From: Rhodospirillales bacterium
GTDB taxonomy: Bacteria; Pseudomonadota; Alphaproteobacteria; Rhodospirillales; Defluviicoccaceae
Reading direction: 5' to 3'
Assembly: GCA_016793875.1 (NCBI GenBank)
Contig: JAEULG010000122.1
Coordinates: forward strand, 1 to 39,553
Length of the DNA: 39,553 nt
Below, one piece after another: positions 1 through 8,273 of this stretch. Within the stretch, counting starts at the first letter, position 1; each line of letters starts with the position of its first letter. The position numbers and the translations under genes were made by a program. The notes beneath the pieces are model-generated. The model did no database searches. It saw only the letters and a list, made by a program, of their open reading frames with translations, and was not told the DNA's origin.

Positions 1-320
1 TGGCGGCTGTCCTCCATCGAGAAGTACTCGACGCCGAACTCGGCGCAGTTCTGCGCCAGCGTCGCCACCTGGATGCGCGATTCCTCATCGGCGATGCCGT
101 GCTTGCGGTCGGTGGTCGGCACGTTGTGATCGGCAACGGCGAGAGTCGCCTCCGGCCGGTGGACGCGCCGGCCGGTCATGCGCAAACCCTCGAAGGCCTG
201 CGGGCTGGTCACCTCGTGCACCAAGTGGTGGTCGATGTACAGCAGGCAGGTTCCATCCTCCTGCACGTCGACCAGGTGGTTTTCCCAGATCTTGTCAAAC
301 AGCGTGCGCGGCTTCGCCAC
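1..320 (-). CDS. leuC: 3-isopropylmalate dehydratase large subunit, N-terminal part (C-terminus beyond window)
   Basis: LeuC with LeuD isomerises 2-isopropylmalate to 3-isopropylmalate in leucine synthesis; it is a cytoplasmic [4Fe-4S] aconitase-family enzyme. The visible 106 residues begin [17 protein letters not shown] and continue with [31 protein letters not shown] and CAEFGV, which are typical of the LeuC N-terminus. The cluster cysteines would lie beyond the left edge. The start is GTG at 320, preceded by the strong ribosome site GAGGAGGAAG. It follows rplS by 43 bases on the same strand and so is probably the tail of the ffh-rplS operon, with a perfect hairpin between the two genes. 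Confidence 0.93.
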   Translation of the reverse strand, partial: MAKPRTLFDKIWENHLVDVQEDGTCLLYIDHHLVHEVTSPQAFEGLRMTGRRVHRPEATLAVADHNVPTTDRKHGIADEESRIQVATLAQNCAEFGVEYFSMEDSR

Positions 321-332
321 GTCTTCCTCCTC

Positions 333-353
333 GCGGGCGGACTGTCCGCCCGC
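333..353 (-). other. Perfect hairpin between rplS and leuC
   Basis: Two 9-base arms, GCGGGCGGA and TCCGCCCGC, flank a 3-base loop. On the minus strand the hairpin ends exactly where the leuC ribosome site GAGGAGG begins. No T-run follows, so it is not a standard terminator. It could be a processing or RNA-stability element, or could influence leuC translation; that part is inference. Confidence 0.6.
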
Positions 354-363
354 CGACCCTGCT

Positions 364-831
364 TCAGGCGCCTTCTGCTTCCGCGGCAGCGGCGGCGGCG
401 CGCCCGGCCCGGGCCGCCTCCTTCTCCTGCAGCGCCGCCTCGCGCTCGCGGGCGGTGACCTTGGCGACGTAGCCGTCGGTCTTCTCGGCGATGCGGGCGC
501 TCTTGCCGCGGCGGGTGCGCAGGTAATAGAGCTTGGCTCTGCGGACGTCGCCGCGCCGAACCACCTCGATGCCGGCAATCGACGGCGAGTACAGCGGGAA
601 AATGCGCTCGACGCCCTCGCCGTACGAGATCTTGCGGACGGTGAACGACGAATTGAAGCCGCGGTTGCGGCGAGCGATGCATACGCCCTCGAACGCCTGC
701 ACCCGCTCGCGCGTCCCTTCGACCACCTTCAGCTTGACCCGCAGCGTATCGCCCGGCGCGAACCACGGCGGCGTGCCGTTCGCCGTCAGCTTGGCGATCT
801 GCTCTTGTTCGAATTCCTCAATGATCGTCAT
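364..831 (-). CDS. rplS: 50S ribosomal protein L19
   Basis: Large-subunit protein located at the 30S-50S interface. The 155-residue product carries the family core: [52 protein letters not shown] and [16 protein letters not shown]. The last 35 residues are an Ala/Glu/Arg-rich tail, longer than in enterobacteria but usual in alphaproteobacteria. The ATG at 831 overlaps the trmD stop as ATGA, showing tight translational coupling. It lies between trmD and leuC in the ffh operon. Confidence 0.98.
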   Translation of the reverse strand: MTIIEEFEQEQIAKLTANGTPPWFAPGDTLRVKLKVVEGTRERVQAFEGVCIARRNRGFNSSFTVRKISYGEGVERIFPLYSPSIAGIEVVRRGDVRRAKLYYLRTRRGKSARIAEKTDGYVAKVTAREREAALQEKEAARAGRAAAAAAEAEGA

Positions 832-1604
832 GGCTCGTCCTCAGCGCTATATGGGGTCGCCCGCCCGGCATGGCGATCGCCGGACCGCATGCCGGCCGCG
901 GAATGCCGCGCCCATAGATCCGGGCGCCGCTCGCGGGTAATCCGCTCCGCTTCCGCCCTACGCCAAGCCGCGACCTGAGCGTGGTGACCGGATAGCAGCA
1001 CGTCCGGTACGGCGCGGCCCTGCCACAGCCGCGGGCGGGTGTAATGCGGGTACTCGAGCAGTCCGTGCTCGAAGCTTTCCTCATCCAGCGAGCGCGCGTC
1101 GCCGAGCACTCCCGGCAGCAGCCGCACGCAGGCATCGATCAGCGTCAGCGCCGCCGGCTCGCCGCCGGACAGGACGAAGTCGCCGAGGCTGATTTCCTCC
1201 GGCCGGCAAACGTCCATCACGCGCTCGTCTACTCCTTCGTACCGTCCGCACAGGGCGATCAGGCCCGGCCCTGCGGCCAGCGCCCGTGCCCGCGCCTGAT
1301 CGAACGGACGTCCGCGCGGGGTCAGATAGAGCAAGGGCAGAGCCGGATGCCGATCCACAGCGGCGCTTATTGCCGCCTCGACCACGTCCGGACGCATCAC
1401 CATGCCGGGACCGCCCCCGAACGGTGCGTCATCGACGGAGCCGTGTTTATCGCGCGCAAACCCCCGGATGTCCATGGTTTCCAGGCGCCAGCGGCCATCG
1501 TCCAGGGCTTGGCCGGCGAGCGAGGCCGCGAGCGGTCCGGGGAACATCTCCGGAAAGATGGTCAGAACGCACGCCATCCACGGCGCCGCAGCGGCATCGC
1601 TCAT
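828..1604 (-). CDS. trmD: tRNA (guanine-N1-)-methyltransferase
   Basis: TrmD methylates G37 of tRNAs from S-adenosylmethionine and so prevents +1 frameshifting. The product, 258 residues, shows the trefoil-knot SPOUT motifs [27 protein letters not shown] and [11 protein letters not shown] place the start at ATG 1604 because it overlaps the rimM stop as ATGA; a second in-frame ATG at 1577 ([12 protein letters not shown]) is possible. The longer open frame reaching 1880 lies inside rimM and is not supported. The stop overlaps the rplS start by 4 bases, the order rimM-trmD-rplS being the usual bacterial one. Confidence 0.97.
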   Translation of the reverse strand: MSDAAAAPWMACVLTIFPEMFPGPLAASLAGQALDDGRWRLETMDIRGFARDKHGSVDDAPFGGGPGMVMRPDVVEAAISAAVDRHPALPLLYLTPRGRPFDQARARALAAGPGLIALCGRYEGVDERVMDVCRPEEISLGDFVLSGGEPAALTLIDACVRLLPGVLGDARSLDEESFEHGLLEYPHYTRPRLWQGRAVPDVLLSGHHAQVAAWRRAEAERITRERRPDLWARHSAAGMRSGDRHAGRATPYSAEDEP

Positions 1605-2167
1605 CGCCGTGCGTCCTCGTCCTCGACCGGCGCCAGCAGACCGGGAAGGGCGGCGACGGTCAGCCGGCCGGCGGCGAGATCGATCTCTGGCACCGCCGCC
1701 CTGGTAAAGGGCACCAGCGCCGCAGCGGCGTTGTCGCGGACGATCTCGAGTATCGGGCCGCCGCCGTGGTCGTGCACCGCAACAACGCGGCCTGTTGGCG
1801 CGACGGAAGTGCCATCCTCGGCAACGAACGCCGCGGCGAGGCCGATCAGGTCGGCGTGGTAGTATTCGTCCTCCTCGCAAGCGGGCAGATCGGCGCGCGC
1901 GACGTAAAGACGACAGCCGCGCAGCGCCTCTGCGGCGGTGCGGTCATCGACGCCCGCCGCCCGCGCAATCAGAACGTCCTTCGCCTCGCCGACGATCGAC
2001 AGGTGCAGCGAGCGCTCGCCGCGTTCGGTGGTCAGTGCGCCGTAGCCGGCGATGGCACGGGGATCGGCGGTGAAGCTGCGCAGGCGGAACTCGCCGCGCA
2101 GACCCCTGGCGGCGCCGATCTCGCCGACGCAGACGCGTCCTTCGCCGAAGGTGCCGCTCGCCGCCAT
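1601..2167 (-). CDS. rimM: 16S rRNA processing/ribosome maturation factor
   Basis: RimM binds ribosomal protein S19 and helps mature the head of the 30S subunit. The 188-residue protein opens with [20 protein letters not shown], the typical N-terminal beta-barrel signature. Further on it has the PRC-barrel half with [12 protein letters not shown] and [17 protein letters not shown]. It starts at ATG 2167, lies 46 bases after rpsP and shares 4 bases with trmD, so it is the third gene of the operon. The Asp/Glu/Arg-rich C-terminal end is not conserved. Confidence 0.96.
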   Translation of the reverse strand: MAASGTFGEGRVCVGEIGAARGLRGEFRLRSFTADPRAIAGYGALTTERGERSLHLSIVGEAKDVLIARAAGVDDRTAAEALRGCRLYVARADLPACEEDEYYHADLIGLAAAFVAEDGTSVAPTGRVVAVHDHGGGPILEIVRDNAAAALVPFTRAAVPEIDLAAGRLTVAALPGLLAPVEDEDARR

Positions 2168-2213
2168 TTCCGCTCCATTGCCCGCGCCGCGTCGGCGGCC
2201 GCCGTCCAGCGGC

Positions 2214-2555
2214 TCAGCCGGCGGCTTCCGCAGCGGCCTTCAGCCGCTCCTGCGCCTTCGCCTTCGGCTGCGGCTTCTTGCTCTGCTCGGCCCGTGCGCG
2301 GGGCTCCATCAGGCCGGCGGTCGCACAGAACTTCGCCACCCGGTCGCTCGCCGTCGCACCGCGCTCCAGCCAGTGGCGGATGCGATCCTCCTTGAGCAGG
2401 ATGCGGTGGGGATGATCCTGCTGCAGCATCGGGTTGTAGGTGCCCAACACCTCGATGAAGCGGCCGTCGCGCGGGCTGCGCGAATCGGCAACGACGATCC
2501 GATAGAAGGGCCGCTTCTTGGCGCCACCGCGGGCAAGGCGAATTCTTACGCTCAT
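2214..2555 (-). CDS. rpsP: 30S ribosomal protein S16
   Basis: Small-subunit assembly protein. The 113-residue product begins [20 protein letters not shown] and contains [20 protein letters not shown] and [11 protein letters not shown], all hallmark S16 sequence. The C-terminal 30 residues form a Lys/Ala-rich extension ([19 protein letters not shown]), common in alphaproteobacteria. The ATG at 2555 is preceded by an AAAAGGAACG stretch that can serve as a ribosome site. It lies 46 bases downstream of ffh. Confidence 0.98.
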   Translation of the reverse strand: MSVRIRLARGGAKKRPFYRIVVADSRSPRDGRFIEVLGTYNPMLQQDHPHRILLKEDRIRHWLERGATASDRVAKFCATAGLMEPRARAEQSKKPQPKAKAQERLKAAAEAAG

Positions 2556-2601
2556 GGGGTTCGTCCGTTCCTTTTCTCGTCTCTCGAAAGCCCGGCCGCG
2601 C

Positions 2602-4008
2602 CTAGCGCAGCGGCGGCATTCCCGGCGGCAGCATGCCGGGCGGCAGGCCGCCGCCGCCGCCGAACAGGCCGCGCTTGCCCATCTTGCCGACCTTTTTCAT
2701 CATTGCCGCCATCTGCTGATGCTGCTTCAGCAGGCGGTTGACGTCCTGCACCGTCGCACCTGAACCGGCGGCGATGCGCCGGCGCCGCGAGGCATTGAGA
2801 ATCTTCGGATTGCGTCGCTCCGCCGAGGTCATCGAGAGGATGATGGCTTCCTGGCGGGCGATCATCTTGTCGTCGATCTTGGCGTCGTCGAGCTGTTTCT
2901 TGATCTTGCCGACGCCGGGCAGCAGGCCGAGCAGACCCTTGAGGTCGCCCATCTTGCGAAGCTGGCGGAACTGCGCCGCCATATCTTCGAGGTTGAACTC
3001 GCCCTTCATCAGCTTGGCGGCAAGCTTTTCGGCGTCTTCCTTCTCGATCACCTCGGCAGCGCGCTCGACAAGGCCGACGACATCGCCCATGCCGAGAATA
3101 CGGCCGGCGATGCGCTGCGGTTGGAACGTCTCCAGTGCGTCGAGCTTTTCGCCGACGCCCATCAGCCGGATCGGCCGGCCGGTGACGCTGCGCATGGACA
3201 GCGCCGCACCGCCGCGGGAATCGCCATCGACGCGGGTGAGCACGATGCCGGTGATGCCGACTTTCTCGTGGAAGGCCTTCGCCAGCGACACCGCGTCCTG
3301 GCCGGTCAGCGCATCGGCAACCAACAGCGTCTCGACCGGTCCCGTCGCTGCCTTGACTGCCGCCGCCTCGTCCATCATCCGCTCGTCGATGGACAGGCGC
3401 CCGGCAGTATCGAGGATGACGACGTCGTAGCCCTGGCGCCGCGCCTGGTCCATCGCGCGGTGGGCGATCGTTACCGGCGCCTCGCCGGGAACGATGTCGA
3501 CCACGGCGGTTTCCGTCTGCTTGCCCAGCACCGCCAGCTGTTGCTGCGCCGCCGGTCGGTAAACGTCGAGCGAGGCCATCAGCACCCGCTTGCGCTCGCG
3601 CTTGCGCAGGCGCAGCGCCAGCTTGCCCGCCGTCGTCGTCTTGCCGGAGCCTTGCAACCCGACCAGCAGCACCGCGACCGGCGGCGGTCCGGCGAGGTCG
3701 ATGCCGGCGCCGTCGCCGACCCGCAGCTTCTCGTCCGGCTCGCCGCCGCTGAGCATGGCGACGAGGTGATCGTGGACGATCTTGATGACCATCTGGCCGG
3801 GGGTGACGCTGCGCAGCACCTCCTGGCCGACGGCGTGGCTGCGGACGGAGGTAACGAATTCCTTGACCACCGGCAGGGCGACGTCGGCCTCCAGCAGCGC
3901 GATGCGCACCTCGCGCATCGCCTCACCGACGTCCGCCTCGGTCAGCGCGCCGCGCTTCTTCAGGCGGTCGAAGATGCCGCTCAGCCGATCGCTCAGGCCT
4001 TCAAACAC
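2602..4008 (-). CDS. ffh: Signal recognition particle protein Ffh
   Basis: Ffh is the SRP54 GTPase that, bound to 4.5S RNA, delivers ribosomes making membrane proteins to FtsY. The 468-residue product has the N-domain helices (1-105), the P-loop GLQGSGKTT at about 117-125, the DTAGRL and [13 protein letters not shown]ase motifs, then a Met-rich M domain with [21 protein letters not shown] for RNA binding. A Gly/Pro/Met tail ends the protein. The start is GTG at 4008, with GGAAG nine bases upstream. It is the first gene of the operon, behind a leader that contains a promoter, a terminator-like hairpin and a hairpin enclosing the ribosome site. Confidence 0.98.
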   Translation of the reverse strand: MFEGLSDRLSGIFDRLKKRGALTEADVGEAMREVRIALLEADVALPVVKEFVTSVRSHAVGQEVLRSVTPGQMVIKIVHDHLVAMLSGGEPDEKLRVGDGAGIDLAGPPPVAVLLVGLQGSGKTTTAGKLALRLRKRERKRVLMASLDVYRPAAQQQLAVLGKQTETAVVDIVPGEAPVTIAHRAMDQARRQGYDVVILDTAGRLSIDERMMDEAAAVKAATGPVETLLVADALTGQDAVSLAKAFHEKVGITGIVLTRVDGDSRGGAALSMRSVTGRPIRLMGVGEKLDALETFQPQRIAGRILGMGDVVGLVERAAEVIEKEDAEKLAAKLMKGEFNLEDMAAQFRQLRKMGDLKGLLGLLPGVGKIKKQLDDAKIDDKMIARQEAIILSMTSAERRNPKILNASRRRRIAAGSGATVQDVNRLLKQHQQMAAMMKKVGKMGKRGLFGGGGGLPPGMLPPGMPPLR

Positions 4009-4009
4009 G

Positions 4010-4034
4010 CGTCCCTGCTTCCTTCCGCCGGACG
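4010..4034 (-). promoter_or_regulatory. Hairpin enclosing the ffh ribosome site, resembling the SRP RNA tip
   Basis: On the minus strand CGTCC (4034-4030) can pair with GGACG (4014-4010), leaving a 15-base loop that holds the ribosome site GGAAGGAAG two bases before the GTG start. The stretch GTCCGGCGGAAGGAAGCAG equals the conserved bacterial 4.5S RNA tip GTCCGGAAGGAAGCAG with three extra bases. The pairing and sequence are visible; a regulatory role through Ffh binding is speculation. The purine-rich part could simply be a good Shine-Dalgarno site. Confidence 0.4.
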
Positions 4035-4050
4035 TTCTGCGCCGGCAACG

Positions 4051-4085
4051 AAAAAGAGCCAGTGCGCTGCCTGCCGCCTGGCTCT
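4051..4085 (-). terminator. Intrinsic-terminator-like hairpin in the ffh leader
   Basis: On the minus strand AGAGCCAG (4085-4078) and CTGGCTCT (4062-4055) pair perfectly across a 15-base loop and are followed by TTTT. It lies about 20 bases after the expected transcription start and 43 bases before the ffh start codon. No gene on this strand lies just upstream, so it would either attenuate ffh operon transcription or end a roughly 55-base small RNA. I could not find a leader peptide or an antiterminator stem with confidence. Confidence 0.55.
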
Positions 4086-4112
4086 GCGTGGTCCCTCCTA
4101 TGGGGCGAAGGA

Positions 4113-4141
4113 AATTAAGTGAGGCGCCGGCCAGAAGTCAA
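4113..4141 (-). promoter_or_regulatory. Probable promoter of the ffh operon
   Basis: Minus strand: -35 TTGACT (4141-4136, five of six consensus bases), 17-base spacer, -10 TTAATT (4118-4113, three of six). A start near 4106 would give a leader of about 100 bases before ffh. The -35 box and spacing are good and the -10 box is weak, which gives moderate confidence. Confidence 0.5.
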
Positions 4142-4209
4142 GCAACGCCGTCGCGTGGCGGTGCGCTGGGCTGGCCCGTAGCCGGACGAAACCTGCGGAA
4201 AGGCGGTGC

Positions 4210-4238
4210 TTGTATCGCCGCAGGGTATTGGGAATAAT
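4210..4238 (+). promoter_or_regulatory. Probable promoter of purEK
   Basis: -35 TTGTAT (4210-4215), a 17-base spacer and -10 AATAAT (4233-4238, five of six consensus bases) lie 50 bases before the purE ATG. The region is divergent from the ffh promoter, with about 70 bases between the two -35 boxes. No recognisable PurR-like operator was seen. Confidence 0.4.
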
Positions 4239-4289
4239 CCACGGCTTCTTCCGCCGTCCTCGGATCGCGGGTGGGGCAGGATTCCCTTT

Positions 4290-4784
4290 ATGGATAGCAG
4301 TGCGCCGCGCGTCGGCCTCGTCATGGGCAGCCAGTCCGACTGGCAAACGATGGGCCACGCTGCCGAAACGCTGATAGCCCTCGGCGTTGCCCATGAGATC
4401 CGCATCGTGTCCGCCCACCGCACTCCCGACCGGCTCTACGCCTATGCCCGCGGCGCCCGCGAGCGCGGCCTGCAGGTCGTCATCGCCGGTGCCGGCGGGG
4501 CAGCGCACCTGCCGGGGATGATGGCGGCGATGACGCCGCTGCCGGTGCTGGGCGTGCCGGTGGAGAGCAAGGCGCTCTCCGGCCTCGACAGCCTGCTCTC
4601 GATCGTGCAGATGCCGGCCGGGATACCCGTCGGCACCCTGGCGATCGGCCGCGCCGGGGCAATCAACGCCGCGCTGCTGGCGGCTGCCATCGTCGCCCTC
4701 GGCGATCCGGCCGTCGCCGCGGCCCTCGACCGTTATCGCGAGGCACAGTCGGCTGGTGTGGCCGAGCGGCCGGAAGGGTCCTGA
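4290..4784 (+). CDS. purE: N5-carboxyaminoimidazole ribonucleotide mutase
   Basis: Class I PurE converts N5-CAIR to CAIR in purine synthesis and acts with PurK. The 164-residue protein has the family motifs [13 protein letters not shown] (phosphate/carboxylate site), [11 protein letters not shown] with the catalytic histidine, [20 protein letters not shown] and [21 protein letters not shown] choose ATG 4290 because homology starts there; an in-frame frame reaching back to 4206 adds residues unlike PurE. purK follows after 8 bases, so the two are co-transcribed. Confidence 0.97.
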   Translation: MDSSAPRVGLVMGSQSDWQTMGHAAETLIALGVAHEIRIVSAHRTPDRLYAYARGARERGLQVVIAGAGGAAHLPGMMAAMTPLPVLGVPVESKALSGLDSLLSIVQMPAGIPVGTLAIGRAGAINAALLAAAIVALGDPAVAAALDRYREAQSAGVAERPEGS

Positions 4785-4792
4785 CGGAACCC

Positions 4793-5902
4793 ATGAGCAC
4801 CTCATACAGCGGGCCGTTGCCGCCCGGCTCGGTGATCGGGATTCTTGGCGGTGGCCAGCTCGGCCGGATGACCGCCCTCGCCGCCGCCGGTTTCGGCTAC
4901 CGCTGCCATGTCTTCACGCCGGAGGCGGATGCGCCGGCGACGCAGGTGTGCGCGCAGACCACCATCGCCGATTGGGACGATGCCGAGGCTCTGGCGCAGT
5001 TCGCCGCCGCCTGCGATGTCGTCACCTACGAGTTCGAGAATATCCCGGCGGCGGCGGCGGCCCTGGTCGGCCGCCATGCCATCCTCCGGCCGGATGTGCG
5101 CGTTCTCGCAATCTGCCAGGACCGGATCACCGAAAAGACATTCCTCGGCCGCATCGGCGTGCCGACGACGCGGTGGCGCGCCGCGGGCGATCCTGATGCG
5201 CTCGCCCGCGGCGTGGCAGAGACCGGGCTGCCGGCGGTGCTGAAATCGGCGCGCCTCGGCTATGACGGCAAGGGACAGGTGGCGCTCGTTCCGGGGATCG
5301 ACCTTGCCGCGGCGTGGGCCGAGACGGTGGCGACGGGGATGGCGAGCGCCGGCCAGCCGGCGATCGTCGAGGCGTGGGTGGAGTTCGCTCTCGAGATCTC
5401 GGTGATCGTCGCCCGCTCCGCCGGCGGTGATATCGCCGCCTATGTGCCGGTGGAGAATCAGCACGAGAACCACGTGCTGCGGCGGACGATCGCCCCCGCA
5501 GCCATCACGCAGGCCCTCGCCGCCAAGGCCGAATGGCTGGCGAAAGCGATCGCCGAGGCACTGGAGCTGGTCGGCGTGCTCGCCGTCGAGATGTTCGTCG
5601 GCGGCGACGGCGCGCTACTGGTCAACGAGCTCGCGCCGCGGCCGCACAACTCCGGGCACTGGACGATCGATGGTTGCGCGGTATCGCAGTTCGAGCAGTG
5701 CGTCCGCGCCGTCGCCGGCCTACCGCTGGGGCCGACGCGGCGGCACGCCGATGCGGTCATGGAGAATCTGCTGGGGGACGAGATCGCCCGCTGGCCGGAG
5801 CTCGTCGCCGATCCGGAGGTGCAGCTGCATCTTTATGGCAAAAACGAGGCACGGCCGGGCCGGAAGATGGGCCACTTCACCCGCCTGCGTCCGTGTCGCT
5901 GA
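4793..5902 (+). CDS. purK: 5-(carboxyamino)imidazole ribonucleotide synthase
   Basis: PurK is an ATP-grasp enzyme making N5-CAIR from AIR, bicarbonate and ATP, feeding PurE. The 369-residue protein starts with PGSVIGILGGGQLGRMTALA (nucleotide-binding fold), then YEFENIPAAAAALV, CQDRITEKTFLGRIGVPTT, LKSARLGYDGKGQV (ATP-binding loop), PVENQHENHVLRRTIAPA and VNELAPRPHNSGHWTIDGC, the metal-binding end of the ATP-grasp site. The length is normal for PurK. It is the second gene of the purEK pair; no clear ribosome site was seen, so coupling to purE is likely. Confidence 0.97.
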   Translation: MSTSYSGPLPPGSVIGILGGGQLGRMTALAAAGFGYRCHVFTPEADAPATQVCAQTTIADWDDAEALAQFAAACDVVTYEFENIPAAAAALVGRHAILRPDVRVLAICQDRITEKTFLGRIGVPTTRWRAAGDPDALARGVAETGLPAVLKSARLGYDGKGQVALVPGIDLAAAWAETVATGMASAGQPAIVEAWVEFALEISVIVARSAGGDIAAYVPVENQHENHVLRRTIAPAAITQALAAKAEWLAKAIAEALELVGVLAVEMFVGGDGALLVNELAPRPHNSGHWTIDGCAVSQFEQCVRAVAGLPLGPTRRHADAVMENLLGDEIARWPELVADPEVQLHLYGKNEARPGRKMGHFTRLRPCR

Positions 5903-6230
5903 CCTTGCGTGCCACGAATAGATGCCTAGAGGGTGCGCACCCACGAGATATTGTTCATACCCGCCGAATCGCCTTCCGGGGATTCGCTGCGCCGGGGTTC
6001 CGGGGGCCGCCCGGCGGGCTTTTGGCGAGGCCGAATCGAGGGGGATCCACTGTGATCGATTCGGACGTTCGATCGGGCCGTTAGGGCCCGCTCTTCATGT
6101 TGTTCTGTAAGGCTACGCGAGGTGCGTTGAGACTCGGCCGCAAAGCTTGTGCATCATCGCTGCGAACGGCCGGGCGGCACAGCGCAAGCGCAGATTTCTT
6201 CTCGTTCCGGCGACCCAACAGGGCAAACGC
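5903..6230 (+). other. Intergenic region between purK and minC
   Basis: No supported gene in these 328 bases. It holds a 12-base perfect palindrome GGGTGCGCACCC (5931-5942), an inverted repeat GATCGA/TCGATC with 9 bases between arms (6054-6059 and 6069-6074), and a short GC hairpin at 6074-6090. An in-frame extension of minC back to 6147 lacks MinC-like sequence. A promoter for minCDE should lie here, but I could not pick a convincing -35/-10 pair. Confidence 0.6.
6074..6090 (+). terminator. Possible weak terminator after purEK
   Basis: CGGGCC (6074-6079) and GGCCCG (6085-6090) form a 6-base stem with a 5-base loop, followed by the T-rich but interrupted CTCTTCATGTTGTTCTGT. It lies 170 bases past purK, so the assignment is tentative. 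Confidence 0.3.
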
Positions 6231-7049
6231 ATGACTTCGGCGACCCAGGCAAAGACAATAGAGCGCTCATCACCACCCTTTCAACTGCGCGGGGGTGCAT
6301 ACACGCTGCTGGTGCTGCGGCTGAACGATCCGAAGGATCCGGCGCTGTTCCAGGCACTGGCCGACAAGATTGCCCAGGCTCCCAACTTCTTCCGCCATGC
6401 ACCGGTTGTCATAGACCTGCAGAATCTGGCGGACGCGCCGCCGTTCAACATGGCGGAACTGGGCCGACGGCTGCGCCAACACCAGCTGGTGCCGATCGGC
6501 GTACAGAACGGCACCGAGGAACAGAACCGGGCGGCGGTGAACGCTGGCTGGAGCCTGTTCCCCGAGGGCCGGCAGGCACCGATGCGCGAGGGCGCGCCTT
6601 CGGCACGGCCGGTGGAGGCGCCCGCGTCGGCGGGCGCAGCCAAGCCGGCCGACGCGGTGGAAGCGGCAGAGGAAAAGCCAGCACCGGCGGACCCTGAAGC
6701 CGGGGAGGCGATGCACGGGGTGACAGCGCGGCTGATCACCCAGCCGGTGCGCTCCGGCCGGCAGGTCTATGCCCACGGCGGCGATCTGGTGGTGATGGCA
6801 TCGATCGGCGCCGGCGCCGAGCTGTTGGCCGACGGCCACATCCATGTCTACGGCGCGCTGCGCGGCCGGGCGGTGGCCGGTGTTTCCGGCGACCGGGAAG
6901 CACGCATCTTCTGCCGCTCGCTGGAGGCGGAACTGGTTTCGATCGCCGGCTACTGGCGCGTGCGCGACGACATTCCGGACGCGCTGATCGGCAAGCCGGC
7001 ACAGGTCTTCCTCGACGGCGAGCGCATCGCCATCGAGCCCCTGGCGTAA
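6231..7049 (+). CDS. minC: Septum site-determining protein MinC
   Basis: MinC inhibits FtsZ polymerisation and, recruited to the membrane by MinD, blocks polar septa. The 272-residue product has an N-terminal FtsZ-binding domain (about 10-115; FQLRGGAYTLLVLRL, PVVIDLQNL, LVPIGVQNGT), an Ala/Pro/Glu-rich linker (about 118-165), and a C-terminal beta-helix domain beginning at VRSGRQVYAHGGDLVVM with GAELLADGHIHVYGALRGRA. ATG 6231 begins MTSATQAKTIERSS, just before the conserved domain. It is the first gene of the min operon; minD follows 64 bases later. Confidence 0.96.
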   Translation: MTSATQAKTIERSSPPFQLRGGAYTLLVLRLNDPKDPALFQALADKIAQAPNFFRHAPVVIDLQNLADAPPFNMAELGRRLRQHQLVPIGVQNGTEEQNRAAVNAGWSLFPEGRQAPMREGAPSARPVEAPASAGAAKPADAVEAAEEKPAPADPEAGEAMHGVTARLITQPVRSGRQVYAHGGDLVVMASIGAGAELLADGHIHVYGALRGRAVAGVSGDREARIFCRSLEAELVSIAGYWRVRDDIPDALIGKPAQVFLDGERIAIEPLA

Positions 7050-7113
7050 CGGGGACAACCACGGCCGCCGGGTCTGTGGACGGATCGGCCTTTCGGGTGA
7101 AGTGGAGGTGAAG

Positions 7114-7929
7114 TTGGGTAAGGTAATCGTCATGACATCCGGCAAGGGCGGGGTCGGCAAGACCACGTCGAGTGCCGCATTCGCCGCTGGTCTCGCCATG
7201 AAGGGACAGCGCACCGTCGTCATCGACTTCGATGTCGGATTGCGCAACCTCGACCTGATCATGGGCTGCGAGCGCCGCGTCGTCTTCGACTTCATCAACG
7301 TGATTAACGGCGATGCCCGCCTGAGCCAGGCGCTGATAAAGGACAAGCGCATCGAGAACCTGTCGGTGCTGCCCACCAGCCAGACCCGCGACAAGGACGC
7401 GCTGACCCGCGACGGCGTCGAGAAGGTGCTGGACGAGCTGCGCGACCAGTTCGACTACATCGTCTGCGACAGCCCGGCCGGCATCGAGCGCGGGGCGCTG
7501 ATGGCGCTCTACTTCGCCGACGAGGCGGTCATCGTCACCAACCCGGAAGTCTCCAGCGTACGCGACTCCGACCGCATTCTCGGCGTTCTGGGAAGTCGCT
7601 CGCGACGGGCCGAGCAGGGACTCGAGCCGGTCAAGGAGCATCTGCTGCTGACCCGCTACGATCCCTCGCGAGTGGAAAAGGGGGAGATGCTGAAGCTGGA
7701 AGATGTGCTCGAGATCCTGGCGATCCCGCTGCTCGGCATCATCCCGGAGAGCGAGACGGTGCTGAAGGCATCCAACCTCGGCATGCCGGTGATCCTCGAT
7801 CCCACCTCGAAAGCCGGCCAGGCCTATACCGACGTCGTCGGCCGCTACCTCGGCGAAACCATCGAACACCGGTTCATGCAACCGGAGCGGCGGGGCCTGT
7901 TCCAGCGCCTCCTGTGGAGGACCGCATGA
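7114..7929 (+). CDS. minD: Septum site-determining ATPase MinD
   Basis: Membrane-associated ParA-type ATPase that carries MinC and is released by MinE. The deviant Walker A SGKGGVGKTT lies at residues 9-18, with VIDFDVGLRNLDLIMGCERR, YIVCDSPAGIERGA (Walker B) and the C-terminal amphipathic membrane helix RRGLFQRLLWRTA. I choose TTG 7114 because GGAGG sits five bases upstream and the resulting 271 residues start MGKVIVMTSGKGG, matching the family; an in-frame GTG at 7102 would add four residues. The stop overlaps the minE start as ATGA. Confidence 0.97.
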   Translation: MGKVIVMTSGKGGVGKTTSSAAFAAGLAMKGQRTVVIDFDVGLRNLDLIMGCERRVVFDFINVINGDARLSQALIKDKRIENLSVLPTSQTRDKDALTRDGVEKVLDELRDQFDYIVCDSPAGIERGALMALYFADEAVIVTNPEVSSVRDSDRILGVLGSRSRRAEQGLEPVKEHLLLTRYDPSRVEKGEMLKLEDVLEILAIPLLGIIPESETVLKASNLGMPVILDPTSKAGQAYTDVVGRYLGETIEHRFMQPERRGLFQRLLWRTA

Positions 7930-8216
7930 GCTTCTTCAGCCTGTTCCGCTCGCGCGCCAAACCGTCGGCCACCGAGGCGAAGGAGCGGCTGCAGATCCTG
8001 CTTGCGCACGAGCGCTCCGACCTCGCCAAGCCCGACTACCTGCCGCGGCTGCACAAGGAGCTGCTGCAGGTGATCGCCAAGTACGTCGAGATCGAGGAGG
8101 ACAAGATCATCGTCGATTTCGAAACGCAAGGCAGCGTCTCGACCCTGGAGGTCAACATCGAGCTGCCGAGCCGCGCCGGCGCCCGGCCACCGCTGCTGCA
8201 GGCCGCCGCCACCTGA
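7926..8216 (+). CDS. minE: Cell division topological specificity factor MinE
   Basis: MinE stimulates MinD ATPase and drives pole-to-pole Min oscillation. The 96-residue product begins MSFFSLFRSRAKPSA, the membrane-targeting N-terminus, followed by AKERLQILLAHERSD (the MinD-contact helix) and LPRLHKELLQVIAKYVEIEEDKI. The ATG at 7926 overlaps the minD stop; an earlier in-frame GTG at 7914 is less likely. It is the last gene of minCDE and faces moaA tail to tail. Confidence 0.97.
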   Translation: MSFFSLFRSRAKPSATEAKERLQILLAHERSDLAKPDYLPRLHKELLQVIAKYVEIEEDKIIVDFETQGSVSTLEVNIELPSRAGARPPLLQAAAT

Positions 8217-8273
8217 GAGGGTGGCGCCTGGCGGCGTCAGGATCAGGGCGGCCCCGAGCCCGCGGCAGACGGC

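Noticed and set aside
4009..4106. A complete 4.5S SRP RNA gene in the ffh leader
   Set aside because: Only the tip-like stretch is present; the long paired arms of 4.5S RNA on both sides are missing, and a terminator-like hairpin interrupts the region.
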